A DNA stretch of 45,116 nucleotides. Source: Selenomonadaceae bacterium. GTDB taxonomy: Bacteria; Bacillota; Negativicutes; Selenomonadales; Selenomonadaceae. Of the stretch, positions 16,564 through 27,700 are shown one piece after another; the stretch's first letter is position 1; each line of letters starts with the position of its first letter. The DNA is taken from assembly GCA_017476005.1 (NCBI GenBank), contig JAFVEM010000050.1, forward strand, positions 1 to 45,116, given 5' to 3'. The notes below the pieces were generated by a model, which was not told the DNA's origin, searched no databases, and saw nothing but the letters and a program-made list of their open reading frames with translations. The position numbers and the translations under genes were made by a program.

Positions 16564-16592
16564 TTGCCCCTAACCCTTCTTTTTGCTATAAT
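16564..16592 (+). promoter_or_regulatory. Promoter of hslVU
   Basis: TTGCCC (16564-16569), a 17-base spacer and perfect TATAAT (16587-16592) lie 47 bases before the hslV ATG. No heat-shock operator such as CIRCE is seen. Confidence 0.7.
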
Positions 16593-16639
16593 GCCGTTAG
16601 CTGAGGAATAGCGGCAGAAAGGAATGGGTTAAACTCAAC

Positions 16640-17185
16640 ATGGAAATAAATTTTCAGGCTACGACTATTTGTTGCGTTCGTAAGGATGGCAAAACGGCCA
16701 TAGCCGGTGACGGGCAAGTTACCTTCGGACAAGCAGCCATTATGAAGGGGAATGCGCGCAAGATAAGAAAGATGTATCACGACAAAGTGCTGGCCGGGTT
16801 CGCCGGGTCGGTGGCGGACGCCTTTACCTTGTTTGAAAAATTCGAGGCCAAATTGGAAAGCTACAACGGCAACTTGCAACGCGCCGCGGTGGAGCTGGCC
16901 AAGGACTGGCGCACGGATAAGATTTTACGCAAATTGGAGGCGCTACTCCTAGTGGCGGACAAAGATCGGACGCTGATGCTCTCCGGCAACGGGGAGGTCA
17001 TCGAGCCGGAAGGAGAGGTGGCGGCCATCGGTTCCGGCGGTTTCTACGCCTTGGCCGCCGCCAGAGCCATGGTACGCTACGCTAAGGATCTTTCGGCCGG
17101 CGATATTGCCAAAGAGGCACTCGGCATCGCCGCCGACATTTGCGTTTATACTAATCATAACATCAAGGTGGAGGAATTGGCATAA
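16640..17185 (+). CDS. hslV: ATP-dependent protease subunit HslV (ClpQ)
   Basis: This 181-residue protein is the proteolytic part of the HslUV protease, a dodecamer with proteasome beta-subunit fold. Family marks include [39 protein letters not shown] and EICVYTNH-like [10 protein letters not shown]. The catalytic Thr would be T8 or T9 after a short propeptide MEINFQA, unlike E. coli HslV where Thr follows Met directly; this resembles the Firmicute ClpQ type. It overlaps hslU by one base (TAATG). Confidence 0.96.
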   Translation: MEINFQATTICCVRKDGKTAIAGDGQVTFGQAAIMKGNARKIRKMYHDKVLAGFAGSVADAFTLFEKFEAKLESYNGNLQRAAVELAKDWRTDKILRKLEALLLVADKDRTLMLSGNGEVIEPEGEVAAIGSGGFYALAAARAMVRYAKDLSAGDIAKEALGIAADICVYTNHNIKVEELA

Positions 17186-18642
17186 TGGCGAAAGTTAAAA
17201 CGAGTAAAGAAGCTAAAGAGGTTAGTGATATAAAAGCCATGGTGGATACCATGGGAACCAATGAGCAAACCCCCAAACAAATAGTGACTGAGCTGGACAA
17301 GTACATTGTGGGACAAAAGGAGGCCAAGCGATCGGTGGCCATCGCTCTCCGTAATCGCTGGCGCTCCCATCGGTTAGACGAGAGTATGCAAGACGATGTT
17401 ATTCCCAAGAACATCCTGATGATCGGCTCCACCGGCGTGGGCAAAACGGAAATCGCTCGCAGACTCGCCAAGCTGGTGCGCGCCCCCTTCATTAAGGTGG
17501 AGGCTACCAAATTCACCGAAGTGGGCTATGTAGGCCGGGACGTGGAATCCATCATTCGTGATTTGGCGGAAACCTCGGTACGCATGGTGCGTCAGCAACG
17601 CATGGAAGATGTGCGAGAAAAGGCGGAGGAGCTGGCCGAAGATCGCATTCTGGATGTCTTTGTGCCGGAGCCGAAAAAATCCCATAACCCCCTAGGCCGG
17701 CTTTTCGGCAACGATAGCGAGGAAGAGAGCAGCGATGATGCCGAGAAGGAGGCGCCGAAGTATCAAGCCGGCCGCGAGTGGGTTCGTAAGCGGCTGGACA
17801 AAGGGGAACTGGAAAAGGAACTCATCGAGATAGACGTGGAGGAAGCGCCCCGTCCCATGGTGGGCATGTTCTCCGGCTCCAGCCTAGAGAGCATGGGCGA
17901 TAACCTCCAAGACATGATCGGCAGTCTCATGCCCAAACGCCATAAAAAGAGAAAGGTGACGGTGGCCGCCGCCCGTAAAATTTTTGCCCAAGAAGAGGCC
18001 GCCAAACTCATCGACATGGAGGAAGTGGCGGAAACCGCCGTAAAAGTGGCGGAAAGAAGCGGCATCGTCTTTTTGGACGAAATCGACAAAGTGGCGGTGC
18101 GAGGTCATTCTTCCGGCGCCGACGTATCTCGGGAGGGAGTGCAACGGGATATTCTCCCCATCGTGGAAGGCTCTACCGTAATGACTAAATACGGCCCGGT
18201 GAAAACCGACCATGTGCTTTTCATCGCCGCCGGCGCTTTTCATATGTCCAAACCCTCGGATTTAATCCCGGAGCTACAGGGGCGTTTCCCCATTCGGGTG
18301 GAGCTAAAATCCCTGCAACAGGAGGACTTTGAAAAAATCCTCACGGAACCCCAAAACGCATTGCTGAAGCAGTATAAGGCGCTCTTGGCCACCGAAGGCG
18401 TTACCTTGGATTTTGCGGAAAGCGCCATTACCCGGCTGGCGGAGATTGCCTGCGATGTCAACGAGCAAGCGGAGGACATTGGCGCTCGGCGTCTCCATAC
18501 CTTGCTGGAGAAACTTTTGGAGGACGTTTCCTTCGACGCGCCGGATTTAGCGGACAAAAACGTCACCATTGACGCGACTTATGTGGATGACAAGTTAAGC
18601 GAAATTGCCAAGAACCGGGATCTCTCCCAGTTTATCCTATAA
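17185..18642 (+). CDS. hslU: HslU (ClpY) ATPase subunit of HslUV
   Basis: This 485-residue AAA+ unfoldase feeds substrates to HslV. Walker A GSTGVGKT is at 81-88, the pore motif GYVG and VESIIRDL follow at about 113-124, an acidic I-domain runs about 135-265, Walker B IVFLDEID is at 294-301, and sensor motifs ([12 protein letters not shown] and [12 protein letters not shown]) follow. The last residues, LSQFIL, match the conserved tail that docks into HslV. It carries about 25 extra N-terminal residues; an internal start at MGTNEQTP would remove them. The codY gene that often follows in bacilli is absent. Confidence 0.97.
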   Translation: MAKVKTSKEAKEVSDIKAMVDTMGTNEQTPKQIVTELDKYIVGQKEAKRSVAIALRNRWRSHRLDESMQDDVIPKNILMIGSTGVGKTEIARRLAKLVRAPFIKVEATKFTEVGYVGRDVESIIRDLAETSVRMVRQQRMEDVREKAEELAEDRILDVFVPEPKKSHNPLGRLFGNDSEEESSDDAEKEAPKYQAGREWVRKRLDKGELEKELIEIDVEEAPRPMVGMFSGSSLESMGDNLQDMIGSLMPKRHKKRKVTVAAARKIFAQEEAAKLIDMEEVAETAVKVAERSGIVFLDEIDKVAVRGHSSGADVSREGVQRDILPIVEGSTVMTKYGPVKTDHVLFIAAGAFHMSKPSDLIPELQGRFPIRVELKSLQQEDFEKILTEPQNALLKQYKALLATEGVTLDFAESAITRLAEIACDVNEQAEDIGARRLHTLLEKLLEDVSFDAPDLADKNVTIDATYVDDKLSEIAKNRDLSQFIL

Positions 18643-18673
18643 AATTTTGCGCCTATTTGGAGGTCATTAAACC

Positions 18674-20029
18674 ATGAAGAACAACAAGCCTCATATTGTG
18701 GTAGTGGGTAGCGGTTTCGGCGGCATTAAGCTCTGCAAGCTCCTCGCTAAGGAGGACGTGGAAATTACGCTGGTGGATCGGCATAATTTCCATTTGTTCC
18801 AGCCACTCCTGTATCAGGTATCCACCTCGGTGCTGTCCGTGGATGAAATTGCCTATCCCACGCGCAGTTTTTTCCGGGACAATAAGAACGTAAATTTCTT
18901 TATGGCCAAGGCCAAGGGCGTTGACCAATCCCGGAATGTCCTGCTCACCAATCACGGGGAAATCGCCTACGACTATTTGGTTTTGGCGGCGGGCGCCACC
19001 ACCAATTTCTTTGGCATGAAGGCCATGGAGGATAATGCCTACGGCATGAAGACCATTCAGGAAGCGCTGGCCATCCGCAATCACGTCATTCACGAATTTG
19101 AACGCGCCGACAAGCCCTACCGCACCGACGAAGAACGGCGGCAAAAGCTCACCTTCGTCATTGTGGGAGGCGGCCCTACCGGCATCGAGGAAGCCGGAGC
19201 CATCAGCGAACTGGTGGAAACCCTCAAAAAGGAGTATCATCACCTAGATTTCAGCAACGTCAGCATTAAACTCATCGAGGCCACCGGCCGGGTTCTCCCC
19301 ATGATCACCCCGGACTTGCAGGAATACACGGTGAAAACCCTGCGCGACAAGGGCGTGGAGGTCATGCTAAACACGGCGGTAACGGATTATGACGGCAAGG
19401 TCTTAACCCTAAAAAGCGGCGAACAAATCCCCACCAGCACGGTTATCTGGGCAGCAGGCGTAAGGGCCGTGGATTTCATCAAAGACTGCGGCGGCGAGTG
19501 TGCCAGGGACGGTCGTATTTGGATCGAAGAGGATTTATTGGTGAAGGGGGCGGTAAATCGCAACGTCTTTGCCATCGGCGATTGCGCCGCCTTCATGCAC
19601 GGCGATATGCAGCGGCCTCTGCCCACCGTTGCCCCGGTGGCAACTCAAGAAGCGGCGGTTTGCTGTAAAAATATCATGAAGCTCATTCGCGGCGAAAATG
19701 ATCTCATCAAGTTTAAATACAAGGATCTGGGAGCCATGGCCACCATCGGACGGGGCAAAGCCGTGGTAAATTCGCCGAAGATGACGGGATTCCTAGCTTG
19801 GTGCGCTTGGATGTTTGTTCACCTCTTGCGGCTGGCCGGCGCCCACGCCAATTTCACCGTGGCCATCAAGTGGGCTTGGAACCTCTTCTCCGGCATCCGC
19901 TTGGGACGCATAATCACCAGCATTAAACTGGACAGCGGCAAACTCACCGTGGCCAAAAAGGAAGAAGATTTTTCCCATGTGAAGGATGTCAATGAAGGCA
20001 AGCCCGTTATTTGGGATACTGCCCGATGA
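18674..20029 (+). CDS. ndh: Type II NADH dehydrogenase (Ndh)
   Basis: This 451-residue FAD enzyme passes electrons from NADH to quinone without pumping ions. FAD site: VVVGSGFGGIKLCKLL near residue 8; the quinone-site region HNFHLFQPLLYQVST follows; the NADH site is FVIVGGGPTGIEEAGA near 158; NVFAIGDCAAF is the second FAD contact. The C-terminal region (about 370-420) has an amphipathic, Trp-rich stretch that would hold it on the membrane. It stands just upstream of the ATP synthase operon but is separated by a terminator. Its presence suggests NADH reoxidation through menaquinone. Confidence 0.92.
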   Translation: MKNNKPHIVVVGSGFGGIKLCKLLAKEDVEITLVDRHNFHLFQPLLYQVSTSVLSVDEIAYPTRSFFRDNKNVNFFMAKAKGVDQSRNVLLTNHGEIAYDYLVLAAGATTNFFGMKAMEDNAYGMKTIQEALAIRNHVIHEFERADKPYRTDEERRQKLTFVIVGGGPTGIEEAGAISELVETLKKEYHHLDFSNVSIKLIEATGRVLPMITPDLQEYTVKTLRDKGVEVMLNTAVTDYDGKVLTLKSGEQIPTSTVIWAAGVRAVDFIKDCGGECARDGRIWIEEDLLVKGAVNRNVFAIGDCAAFMHGDMQRPLPTVAPVATQEAAVCCKNIMKLIRGENDLIKFKYKDLGAMATIGRGKAVVNSPKMTGFLAWCAWMFVHLLRLAGAHANFTVAIKWAWNLFSGIRLGRIITSIKLDSGKLTVAKKEEDFSHVKDVNEGKPVIWDTAR

Positions 20030-20062
20030 TTTGCCAAGCGATTTGCTGACTTAACAAAAAAA

Positions 20063-20102
20063 TTCCTGCTTTTTTTCCTGCGGCAAGCAGGGATTTTTTT
20101 TT
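20063..20102 (+). terminator. Rho-independent terminator after ndh
   Basis: TTCCTGCTT pairs with AAGCAGGGA (one bulged G), preceded by As and followed by nine or more Ts. It isolates ndh from the atp operon. Confidence 0.85.
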
Positions 20103-20175
20103 GTGTGTCGAAAACCATTTAGCTGTAAGCAATAATTCAGCGATGATGGCTTGTCGGTCGTCGGAGGTGAAGTTT

Positions 20176-20574
20176 ATGGAAATCTTGCGGCAATCGGCGC
20201 GACGCTTGGGGCTAACCCTCGCTGTCTCCACTGCGGTCTTGGGTCTGTTCTTGGCGCTTTCGGGCAAAATTTATTTGCTCCCGGCGCTAATCATGGGCTA
20301 TTTTTTGGCCGGGGTTACCCTTTTCACCATGGGCAGCCGCCTGTGGCGCAGTATCGGTCTGTCCGTGGGGGCGGCCAAAAGGCAGATGTGGTGGGGGCTT
20401 TTTTTGCGGCTCTTGATGCTCTTCCTGGTTCTCGGCACGGCCATTCGGCTGTCGGTGGAGGTATTCATGGCGGCGGTGGGCGGATTTGTCTGTTGCTATG
20501 GGCTGGGAATGGCGCATTTGGCTAGGGCGGCGCTGGACGAAAACCGCGAGATTCATCCGAAGGAGGCTCTGTAG
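20176..20574 (+). CDS. atpI: ATP synthase subunit I (AtpI-like)
   Basis: This 132-residue membrane protein has four predicted helices and the size and position of AtpI, the assembly factor that helps form the c ring and may import Mg or Ca. Sequence identity in this family is low, so context carries much of the call: it is the first gene of atpIBEFHAGDC. The start at ATG 20176 has GGAGGTGA 5 bases upstream. An in-frame opening further left lacks a ribosome site and would add a non-hydrophobic tail. Confidence 0.8.
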   Translation: MEILRQSARRLGLTLAVSTAVLGLFLALSGKIYLLPALIMGYFLAGVTLFTMGSRLWRSIGLSVGAAKRQMWWGLFLRLLMLFLVLGTAIRLSVEVFMAAVGGFVCCYGLGMAHLARAALDENREIHPKEAL

Positions 20575-20601
20575 CTTCCGTAAAGTTAGGAGGTAGAGGT
20601 T

Positions 20602-21276
20602 ATGCATGACATCGGTGTTCGCGAAACAGTGCAGTTTGCCGGCTTTACCTTCAATTGGGAAACGCTCGTAATGACTTGGATTACCATGGCGGTAGTCATC
20701 CTCATTGCCTTTTTGGCCACCCGGAATCTGAAAATGGTTCCCTCGGGCTGGCAGAACGTCATGGAAATGGTCATTACCGGCTTGCATTCGCAGATAGATG
20801 CGACTCTCGGCAAAAGAGGCCGGGATTTTGCGCCCCTTATCATCTCGCTCTTTCTGTTTTTGCTCATTTCCAATTGGCTGGGGCTTATTCCCCAAATGGC
20901 TTCGCCGACCAACGACTTGAACACCACCTTGGGGCTGGCGCTCCTCATCATCGTCATGGTACACGTTCTGGGTCTGTACTTTAAGGGCGGCCACTACATC
21001 GCCCATTTCTTTAAACCGGTACCCCTCTTCGTGGTCATTAACGCCATTGAAGAAGTGGCCAAACCCATTACGTTGGCTTTCCGTCTCTTCGGCAACATCC
21101 TAGCGGGCGAAATTCTCATCATCATCCTGCTGAAGCTGATGCCGATATGGATGCCGGTGCCTTCGGTTATTTGGCTGGCTTTCAGTATCTTCATCGGCGG
21201 AGTACAGGCTTTCATTTTCACCATGCTGTCCATGGCGTATTTGTCTAATGCCGTCAAGGAAGAGCATGAGGAATGA
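20602..21276 (+). CDS. atpB: F0F1 ATP synthase subunit a
   Basis: This 224-residue stator membrane protein provides the ion half-channels. The essential Arg is R161 in ITLAFRLFGNILAGE; five or six hydrophobic segments, the FVVINAIEEVAKPITL stretch and the final GGVQAFIFTMLSMAYL helix are typical of subunit a. It starts 27 bases after atpI with an AGGAGG site. The protein ends in a short acidic tail. Confidence 0.96.
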   Translation: MHDIGVRETVQFAGFTFNWETLVMTWITMAVVILIAFLATRNLKMVPSGWQNVMEMVITGLHSQIDATLGKRGRDFAPLIISLFLFLLISNWLGLIPQMASPTNDLNTTLGLALLIIVMVHVLGLYFKGGHYIAHFFKPVPLFVVINAIEEVAKPITLAFRLFGNILAGEILIIILLKLMPIWMPVPSVIWLAFSIFIGGVQAFIFTMLSMAYLSNAVKEEHEE

Positions 21277-21324
21277 TTTTTTCCGTTTTTTTACCTTTGT
21301 TTCATTTATAAGGAGGATTCTTTC

Positions 21325-21576
21325 ATGGAAAACGCAATCATGGTGGCAGCTGCTCTGGTGGGCGCAGGTATTACGATGGGCTTGGCGGCAATCGGCGCCG
21401 GTATCGGCGACGGCCTTGTAACGAGCCACTTCATTGACGGCATCACCCGTCAGCCGGAAGCCAAGAACACCCTCTTCACCAATACCCTTATCTCCGTGGG
21501 CTTAATCGAGTCCATGGCCATCATTGCCACCGTTGTGGCGCTCATCATGCTCTATGCCAACCCCCTTATCAAGTGA
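21325..21576 (+). CDS. atpE: F0F1 ATP synthase subunit c, Na+-type signature
   Basis: This 83-residue hairpin of two membrane helices forms the rotor ring. The loop is the conserved RQPEAK (42-47). The ion-carrying acid is E62, followed by S63. D29 occupies the place of Q32 in the Na+-binding c subunit of Ilyobacter tartaricus (spacing 33 to the Glu in both). A Ser next to the Glu is a Na+-ligand mark, and an acid at the Q32 position recalls the two-carboxylate Na+ ring described in Fusobacterium nucleatum (E32/E65/S66). The V63 and T67 positions are L60 and M64 here. Na+ coupling is thus likely but not proven. Confidence 0.95.
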   Translation: MENAIMVAAALVGAGITMGLAAIGAGIGDGLVTSHFIDGITRQPEAKNTLFTNTLISVGLIESMAIIATVVALIMLYANPLIK

Positions 21577-21617
21577 TGCCCTTCAGGTATATACTCGCGA
21601 AAGGGAGGGTGTAGGAA

Positions 21618-22121
21618 TTGATTGAAATAAATGCCACCATTATGGCGCAAATACTGAACTTCCTGATACTCGTGGTCATCCTCCGGGCAGTGGCCTATAA
21701 GCCGGTAGTGAATATGCTGAAGGCGCGGGAGGACAAGATCGCCGAGAGCCTCGACAAAGCCGAGGCGGACAAGGCCGAGGCCGGCGCCACCCTCAAGAAA
21801 TATCAGGCGCAACTGGCAGAAGCCAGAACCAAAGCTCAGGACATCATGGACAAGGCGGAAAAAGCCGCCCGGGACGAAAGAGACGCCAGCATCGCGGCTA
21901 CCAAGCACGAGATTGAACAGCTCAAAAAGGCCGCCCAAGAAGAGATTCAGCGCGACCGGGAAAAGGCTGTCGCCGAACTCAAAGGCGAAGTGGTGAATCT
22001 TTCCATGGCGGCGGCCAGCAAAATCATCGCCAAGAACATCAGCGCCGCCGACAACGAAGAAATCATCGGCGAATTTATCGCCAAGCTGGATAAAGACAAG
22101 ATTGGTGATCTGTCATGCTAA
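21618..22121 (+). CDS. atpF: F0F1 ATP synthase subunit b
   Basis: This 167-residue peripheral-stalk protein has one N-terminal membrane helix (MAQILNFLILVVILRAV) and then a long charged coiled coil rich in Ala, Lys and Glu, with VNMLKAREDKIAESLDKAE marking its start. The start is TTG with GGAGG upstream. Its 3' end overlaps atpH by 7 bases. Confidence 0.95.
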   Translation: MIEINATIMAQILNFLILVVILRAVAYKPVVNMLKAREDKIAESLDKAEADKAEAGATLKKYQAQLAEARTKAQDIMDKAEKAARDERDASIAATKHEIEQLKKAAQEEIQRDREKAVAELKGEVVNLSMAAASKIIAKNISAADNEEIIGEFIAKLDKDKIGDLSC

Positions 22122-22651
22122 ATTTACAGCTGGCGCGAAAATATGCCGGAGCCATCTTTGCCATCGCTCAAGAGGAGGATAAACTCACCGCTTACGGCGA
22201 GGAACTGGATCAGGTAAAAAATGACCTCTTTTCCGTGGAAGGAGCGAAATCCTTCTTCCAAAACCCCCAGATTCAGCCCCAAGCCAAGAAGGAGCTTTTG
22301 ACGAAACTCTTCGAAGGCGAGCTTAGCCCCCATATTTACCACTTCCTCCTGCTGCTCGTGGATAAACGTCGCATCGGTATCCTGGCCGACATTGCCGCCG
22401 AATATCATGCCCTAGCGAACAAAGCCATGGGCATAATAATCGCCGACGTGACCACCGTCAGCCCCATGGAATCCGGACAGGAGCAGAAACTGAAAGCCAA
22501 ACTGGAGGAAGTTACCGGCAAAACCGTAGAACTGCGCCATCATCAAGACGAGAGCATTATCGGCGGCGTGGTGGTGAAAATCGGCGACCGTCGTCTGGAC
22601 GGCAGCGTGGCCGGTCGTCTCGCCGGACTTGCTCGCGAGCTTAAAGGGTAG
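22115..22651 (+). CDS. atpH: F0F1 ATP synthase subunit delta
   Basis: This 178-residue protein joins the b stalk to the top of F1. The helical N-terminal domain opens with ARKYAGAIFAIAQEE, and the C-terminal part has the family motif DESIIGGVVVKIGDRRLDGSVAGRL. Length is normal. It begins inside the atpF 3' end and is followed by atpA after 26 bases. Confidence 0.95.
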   Translation: MLNLQLARKYAGAIFAIAQEEDKLTAYGEELDQVKNDLFSVEGAKSFFQNPQIQPQAKKELLTKLFEGELSPHIYHFLLLLVDKRRIGILADIAAEYHALANKAMGIIIADVTTVSPMESGQEQKLKAKLEEVTGKTVELRHHQDESIIGGVVVKIGDRRLDGSVAGRLAGLARELKG

Positions 22652-22677
22652 AGAATGAACTGGGGTGACAGCAAAAT

Positions 22678-24195
22678 ATGAAAATGAATCCTGAGGAAAT
22701 AACCGCCATCATCAAGGATCAAATCAAAAATTACAACGTGGATTTGAACGTCGATGATGTGGGTACCGTTATAGAAATCGGCGATGGTATAGCCCATGTT
22801 CACGGCCTTAACAAAGCCATGGCCGGGGAGCTGTTGGATTTCGGCAACGACGTCTATGGCCTCGTGTTGAACTTGGAGCAGGACAACGTGGGCGCCGTTA
22901 TCTTAGGCGGCGACACGGAAATAAAGGAAGGGGCGCAGGTAAAGCGCACGGGACGCATTATGCAAGTGCCGGTGGGCGAAGCCATGATCGGCCGCGTAGT
23001 GGATGCCTTGGGTCGTCCCTTGGACGGCAAAGGCGCGATAAACACCACCGAATCCCGTCCCGTAGAGTACAAAGCGCCGGGTATCGCCGACCGTAAATCG
23101 GTGCATGAGCCGCTACAAACCGGCCTCAAGGCCATTGACGCTTTGGTGCCTATCGGTCGCGGCCAGCGCGAACTTATCATCGGTGACCGCGGCACTGGTA
23201 AAACCGCCATTGCCGTGGATACCATTTTGAATCAAAAGGGACAGAATTGTATCTGCGTCTATGTGGCCATCGGCCAAAAAGCTTCCACCGTGGCGCGAGT
23301 GGTAAAAACTTTTGAAGACCACGGCGCCATGGAATATACCATCGTGGTGGCGGCTACTGCCGCCGACAGCGCACCTTTGCAGTACCTCGCGCCTTACGCC
23401 GGGGTGGCCATGGCCGAGTATTTCATGCTCAAGGGCGGTCACTGCCTGTGCGTGTATGACGATTTGACGAAACACGCGGCGGCTTACCGCGCCATGTCCC
23501 TACTCCTCCGTCGTCCTCCCGGCCGCGAGGCTTATCCCGGCGACGTGTTCTATTTGCACTCTCGTCTGTTGGAGCGAGCGGCGAAACTTTCCGACGAAAT
23601 GGGAGCAGGTTCCATCACGGCTTTGCCCGTTATCGAAACCTTGGCCGGTGACGTGTCCGCTTACATTCCCACGAACGTTATCTCCATCACCGACGGCCAG
23701 ATAATGCTGGAGACCGACTCTTTCTACTCCGGTATTCGCCCGGCTATAAGCGTTGGTCTTTCGGTTTCTCGTGTAGGCGGTTCGGCGCAAATCAAGGCCA
23801 TGAAGCAAGTAGCCGGTACCATGCGTCTGGATTTGGCGCAGTATCGGGAACTGGCGGCTTTTGCCCAGTTCGGTTCCGACCTCGATAAAGCCACGAAAGC
23901 CCAACTTGATCGCGGCGCACGCATGGTGGAAACTTTGAAACAGGCGCAGTATTCGCCGCTGGCCGTGGAAGATCAGGTACTCACCATCTTCACGGCGGTG
24001 CGAGGCTTCTTAACGGACATTCCGGTGGAAAAAGTGGTGCAGTTCCACAACGACTTCATTAAATTTATGCACGCGGAGCATCCGGAAATCGGTAAGAAGA
24101 TTGCCGACCAGAAAAAATTGGACGATGCCTTAGAAGCGGAAATTTCCCAAGCGGTGAAATCCTTTAAGGAAACCGTTAATTATAAGACGGCGTAA
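22678..24195 (+). CDS. atpA: F0F1 ATP synthase subunit alpha
   Basis: This 505-residue protein forms the non-catalytic nucleotide sites of the F1 hexamer. The P-loop GDRGTGKT lies at 169-176; the N-terminal beta barrel (about 25-95) and the [17 protein letters not shown] signature with the Arg finger (about residue 360) are present. It is full length and intact. Confidence 0.98.
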   Translation: MKMNPEEITAIIKDQIKNYNVDLNVDDVGTVIEIGDGIAHVHGLNKAMAGELLDFGNDVYGLVLNLEQDNVGAVILGGDTEIKEGAQVKRTGRIMQVPVGEAMIGRVVDALGRPLDGKGAINTTESRPVEYKAPGIADRKSVHEPLQTGLKAIDALVPIGRGQRELIIGDRGTGKTAIAVDTILNQKGQNCICVYVAIGQKASTVARVVKTFEDHGAMEYTIVVAATAADSAPLQYLAPYAGVAMAEYFMLKGGHCLCVYDDLTKHAAAYRAMSLLLRRPPGREAYPGDVFYLHSRLLERAAKLSDEMGAGSITALPVIETLAGDVSAYIPTNVISITDGQIMLETDSFYSGIRPAISVGLSVSRVGGSAQIKAMKQVAGTMRLDLAQYRELAAFAQFGSDLDKATKAQLDRGARMVETLKQAQYSPLAVEDQVLTIFTAVRGFLTDIPVEKVVQFHNDFIKFMHAEHPEIGKKIADQKKLDDALEAEISQAVKSFKETVNYKTA

Positions 24196-24214
24196 GGCAG
24201 CGAGGTGATTCGAT

Positions 24215-25063
24215 TTGGCCAGTTTACAAGACATACGTCGGCGCATTAAGAGCGTCAAAAGCATTCAACAAATCACCAACGCCATGAACATGGTGGCTAC
24301 CTCTCGCCTACGTCACGCCAAGGAAGCGGCCATCAACAATAAACCTTATGCCGAAAAAGTGTCGCAAGTCGTAACGGATATTGCCGCCCACGCCGGAGAT
24401 TTTTCTCATCCCCTCCTCATGCAGCACGAGACGGGCAAAAAACTCATTTTGGTTATCGCCGCCGACAAGGGATTGGCCGGAGCTTATTCCAGCAACGTCT
24501 TCAAAGAGACGGTGGCGCATATCGAAAACAAGTCAGACACCGAACTCGTTACTGTGGGTCGCAAGGCCAAGGAGCATTTTGGCAATCGGGGTTATAACAT
24601 CGCTCGCGACTACACGGGTTTTAGCGAAAAACCCAAATACGAACACGCCGAAACCATTGCCAAAGACCTCATTAGTCGTTTTGAGTCCGGCGAGGTAAAG
24701 GAAATCTCCATGATTTATACGCGGTTCGTGTCGGCCATTAACTGTGTGCCGGAGACGGTGGCATTGCTCCCCTTCGTGTCCGAGGCCAAAGAGAGCGGCC
24801 CGGTTGCCGAGTATATCTATGAGCCGTCGGCGGAGGATGTTTTAGGCTTTCTCCTGCCCCAGTATCTGGTCACGGTGATCTATGCGGCGCTTTTGCAGGC
24901 CGCCGCCAGCGAGCTTAGTTCCAGAATGAACGCTATGAGTAATGCCACGGACAACGCCGGCGAACTCATTGCCAAACTCGACCTGCACTACAACAAAGTG
25001 CGTCAGGCGGGCATTACCAACGAGATTAACGAAATCGTGGGCGGCGCCGAGGCATTGAAATAG
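24215..25063 (+). CDS. atpG: F0F1 ATP synthase subunit gamma
   Basis: This 282-residue central shaft has the N-terminal helix IRRRIKSVKSIQQITNAMNM and the C-terminal helix with ASELSSRMNAMSNATDNA and YNKVRQAGITNEINEIVGGA, which form the rotating coiled coil. The Rossmann-like middle (LILVIAADKGLAGAYSSNV) is present. The start is TTG preceded by GCGAGGTGA. Confidence 0.97.
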   Translation: MASLQDIRRRIKSVKSIQQITNAMNMVATSRLRHAKEAAINNKPYAEKVSQVVTDIAAHAGDFSHPLLMQHETGKKLILVIAADKGLAGAYSSNVFKETVAHIENKSDTELVTVGRKAKEHFGNRGYNIARDYTGFSEKPKYEHAETIAKDLISRFESGEVKEISMIYTRFVSAINCVPETVALLPFVSEAKESGPVAEYIYEPSAEDVLGFLLPQYLVTVIYAALLQAAASELSSRMNAMSNATDNAGELIAKLDLHYNKVRQAGITNEINEIVGGAEALK

Positions 25064-26494
<1,431 letters not shown>

Positions 26495-26501
26495 GGCGCT
26501 T

Positions 26502-26933
26502 ATGGCTACCATTAGACTTGAGATAGTCTCTCCCGACAGCAGTGTGTATGATGCCGACATTGCCATGCTCATCGTCCGTTCCACGGGAGGAGAGCTTGGC
26601 ATCCTGCCGCACCATGCGCCGCTGGTTACCGGGCTAATCCCTCACGCCATGCGGATTAAACTCCCCGACACGGAGGAAGAAACCCTTATCGCCGTTTCCG
26701 GCGGCTTCATGGAAGTTACGCCGGAAAAAATCACGGTGATAGCCTCCACGGCGGAAGTGCCGGATAGCATCGACGTGAACCGCGCCAAGGAAGCCTACGA
26801 ACGCGCCAAAGAGCGCATCGCCGCCTTCCATCAAAACGGCGACACCGACAAGGATTTTGACATGAAACGAGCGGAGTTGGCGCTTGCTAGAGCAAAAGCG
26901 CGGTTGATGGCGACGCGGACGGTGTTTGATTAA
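26502..26933 (+). CDS. atpC: F0F1 ATP synthase subunit epsilon
   Basis: This 143-residue subunit has an N-terminal beta sandwich (LEIVSPDSSVYDADIAM, GELGILPHHAPLVTGL) and two C-terminal helices rich in Ala, Lys and Arg that can inhibit hydrolysis. It is last in the operon, 7 bases after atpD, and is followed by a terminator. Confidence 0.96.
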   Translation: MATIRLEIVSPDSSVYDADIAMLIVRSTGGELGILPHHAPLVTGLIPHAMRIKLPDTEEETLIAVSGGFMEVTPEKITVIASTAEVPDSIDVNRAKEAYERAKERIAAFHQNGDTDKDFDMKRAELALARAKARLMATRTVFD

Positions 26934-26949
26934 CAAAATAAAACTTTTA

Positions 26950-26985
26950 GGGGCTGTAGCGCGTAAAGTGCTACAGCCCCTTGTA
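26950..26985 (+). terminator. Terminator of the atp operon
   Basis: A perfect 11-bp stem, GGGGCTGTAGC with GCTACAGCCCC, is followed by the T-rich TTGTATTATT. Confidence 0.88.
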
Positions 26986-27063
26986 TTATTGTAGTGGGAA
27001 CCTCACGGCCAAATCAATTCGATTCTCGGGGATAATCCATTAGAAAAACTTAGCCGTTTGTGC

Positions 27064-27609
27064 TTAAAACTTCTCGGCGAGTGCCGCAGCTTGCTTGCAA
27101 CCGTCAGTCTTGTCAATATCGCCAATGTTCAAAACGCCGGGAACTGCGACCTCGCCCACGAGTTTCCACTTAATGAGTTCGCCGCTACGTTTGATAGGCA
27201 TACGCACACCATCCATGACGCTCATATCGCTTTCTTCGCAACAAGTGATAATGGCGTATTCTTTTCCGGCGATATCCTTACCGCCAACCACGAAGGAAAA
27301 CATCTTGTCGATAATACATTTGATTTGCGCCGGAATGCTGTACCAGTATGTGGGAGTGGAAAATACTACGGCATCCGCCTCCAAAATTGCAGGGGCGATT
27401 ATGTTAAAGTCATCATCGAAAGTGCAGGCACGGCCTTTGGAATAACAAGTTTCGCAAGCGTGACATCCTCCAAGTTGCAGGAAGGCCGCATCGAATCGGG
27501 TAACGGTATGGCCGATTTCTTCGGCGCGTTCGATGAACGCTTCCGTCATCTTAATGCTGTTGCCCTTTTTGCGTGGGCTACCCGTGATAACCACAATCTT
27601 TTTGCTCAT
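27064..27609 (-). CDS. Flavodoxin-fold NAD(P)H oxidoreductase with Isf-like Cys motif
   Basis: This 181-residue protein belongs to the NADPH-dependent FMN reductase/iron-sulfur flavoprotein group. The FMN phosphate loop is TGSPRKKGNS (9-18), and STPTYWYSIPAQIKCIIDK lies over the flavin. Cys 49, 52, 55 and 62 form Cys-x2-Cys-x2-Cys-x6-Cys, matching the compact 4Fe-4S motif of archaeal and bacterial Isf proteins, although many relatives with such cysteines are uncharacterised. It is divergent from an HxlR regulator, a common arrangement for redox enzymes controlled by that regulator. The physiological acceptor is unknown. Confidence 0.85.
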   Translation of the reverse strand: MSKKIVVITGSPRKKGNSIKMTEAFIERAEEIGHTVTRFDAAFLQLGGCHACETCYSKGRACTFDDDFNIIAPAILEADAVVFSTPTYWYSIPAQIKCIIDKMFSFVVGGKDIAGKEYAIITCCEESDMSVMDGVRMPIKRSGELIKWKLVGEVAVPGVLNIGDIDKTDGCKQAAALAEKF

Positions 27610-27648
27610 ATAAAAGCACTCCTTATTTCACATACACATATTTACAGG

Positions 27649-27677
27649 TTGACACTGCCCCCTGCTTGCTTTATATT
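27649..27677 (+). promoter_or_regulatory. Promoter of the HxlR-DUF4405/flavodoxin unit
   Basis: A perfect TTGACA (27649-27654), a 17-base spacer and TATATT (27672-27677) lie 66 bases before the hxlR-like ATG. TATTAT at 27674-27679 is an alternative -10 box. Confidence 0.75.
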
Positions 27678-27700
27678 ATACACATAGCGAATGGTTAATC

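Noticed and set aside
16593-16615. Hairpin before hslV (GCCGTTA/TAGCGGC)
   Set aside because: It starts one base after the -10 box, so the expected transcript start falls inside it and most of the stem would not be in the mRNA.
20287-21006. 239-codon minus-strand frame across atpI and atpB
   Set aside because: Antisense to the atp operon, with His/Gln/Arg-rich composition typical of reverse frames of membrane proteins.
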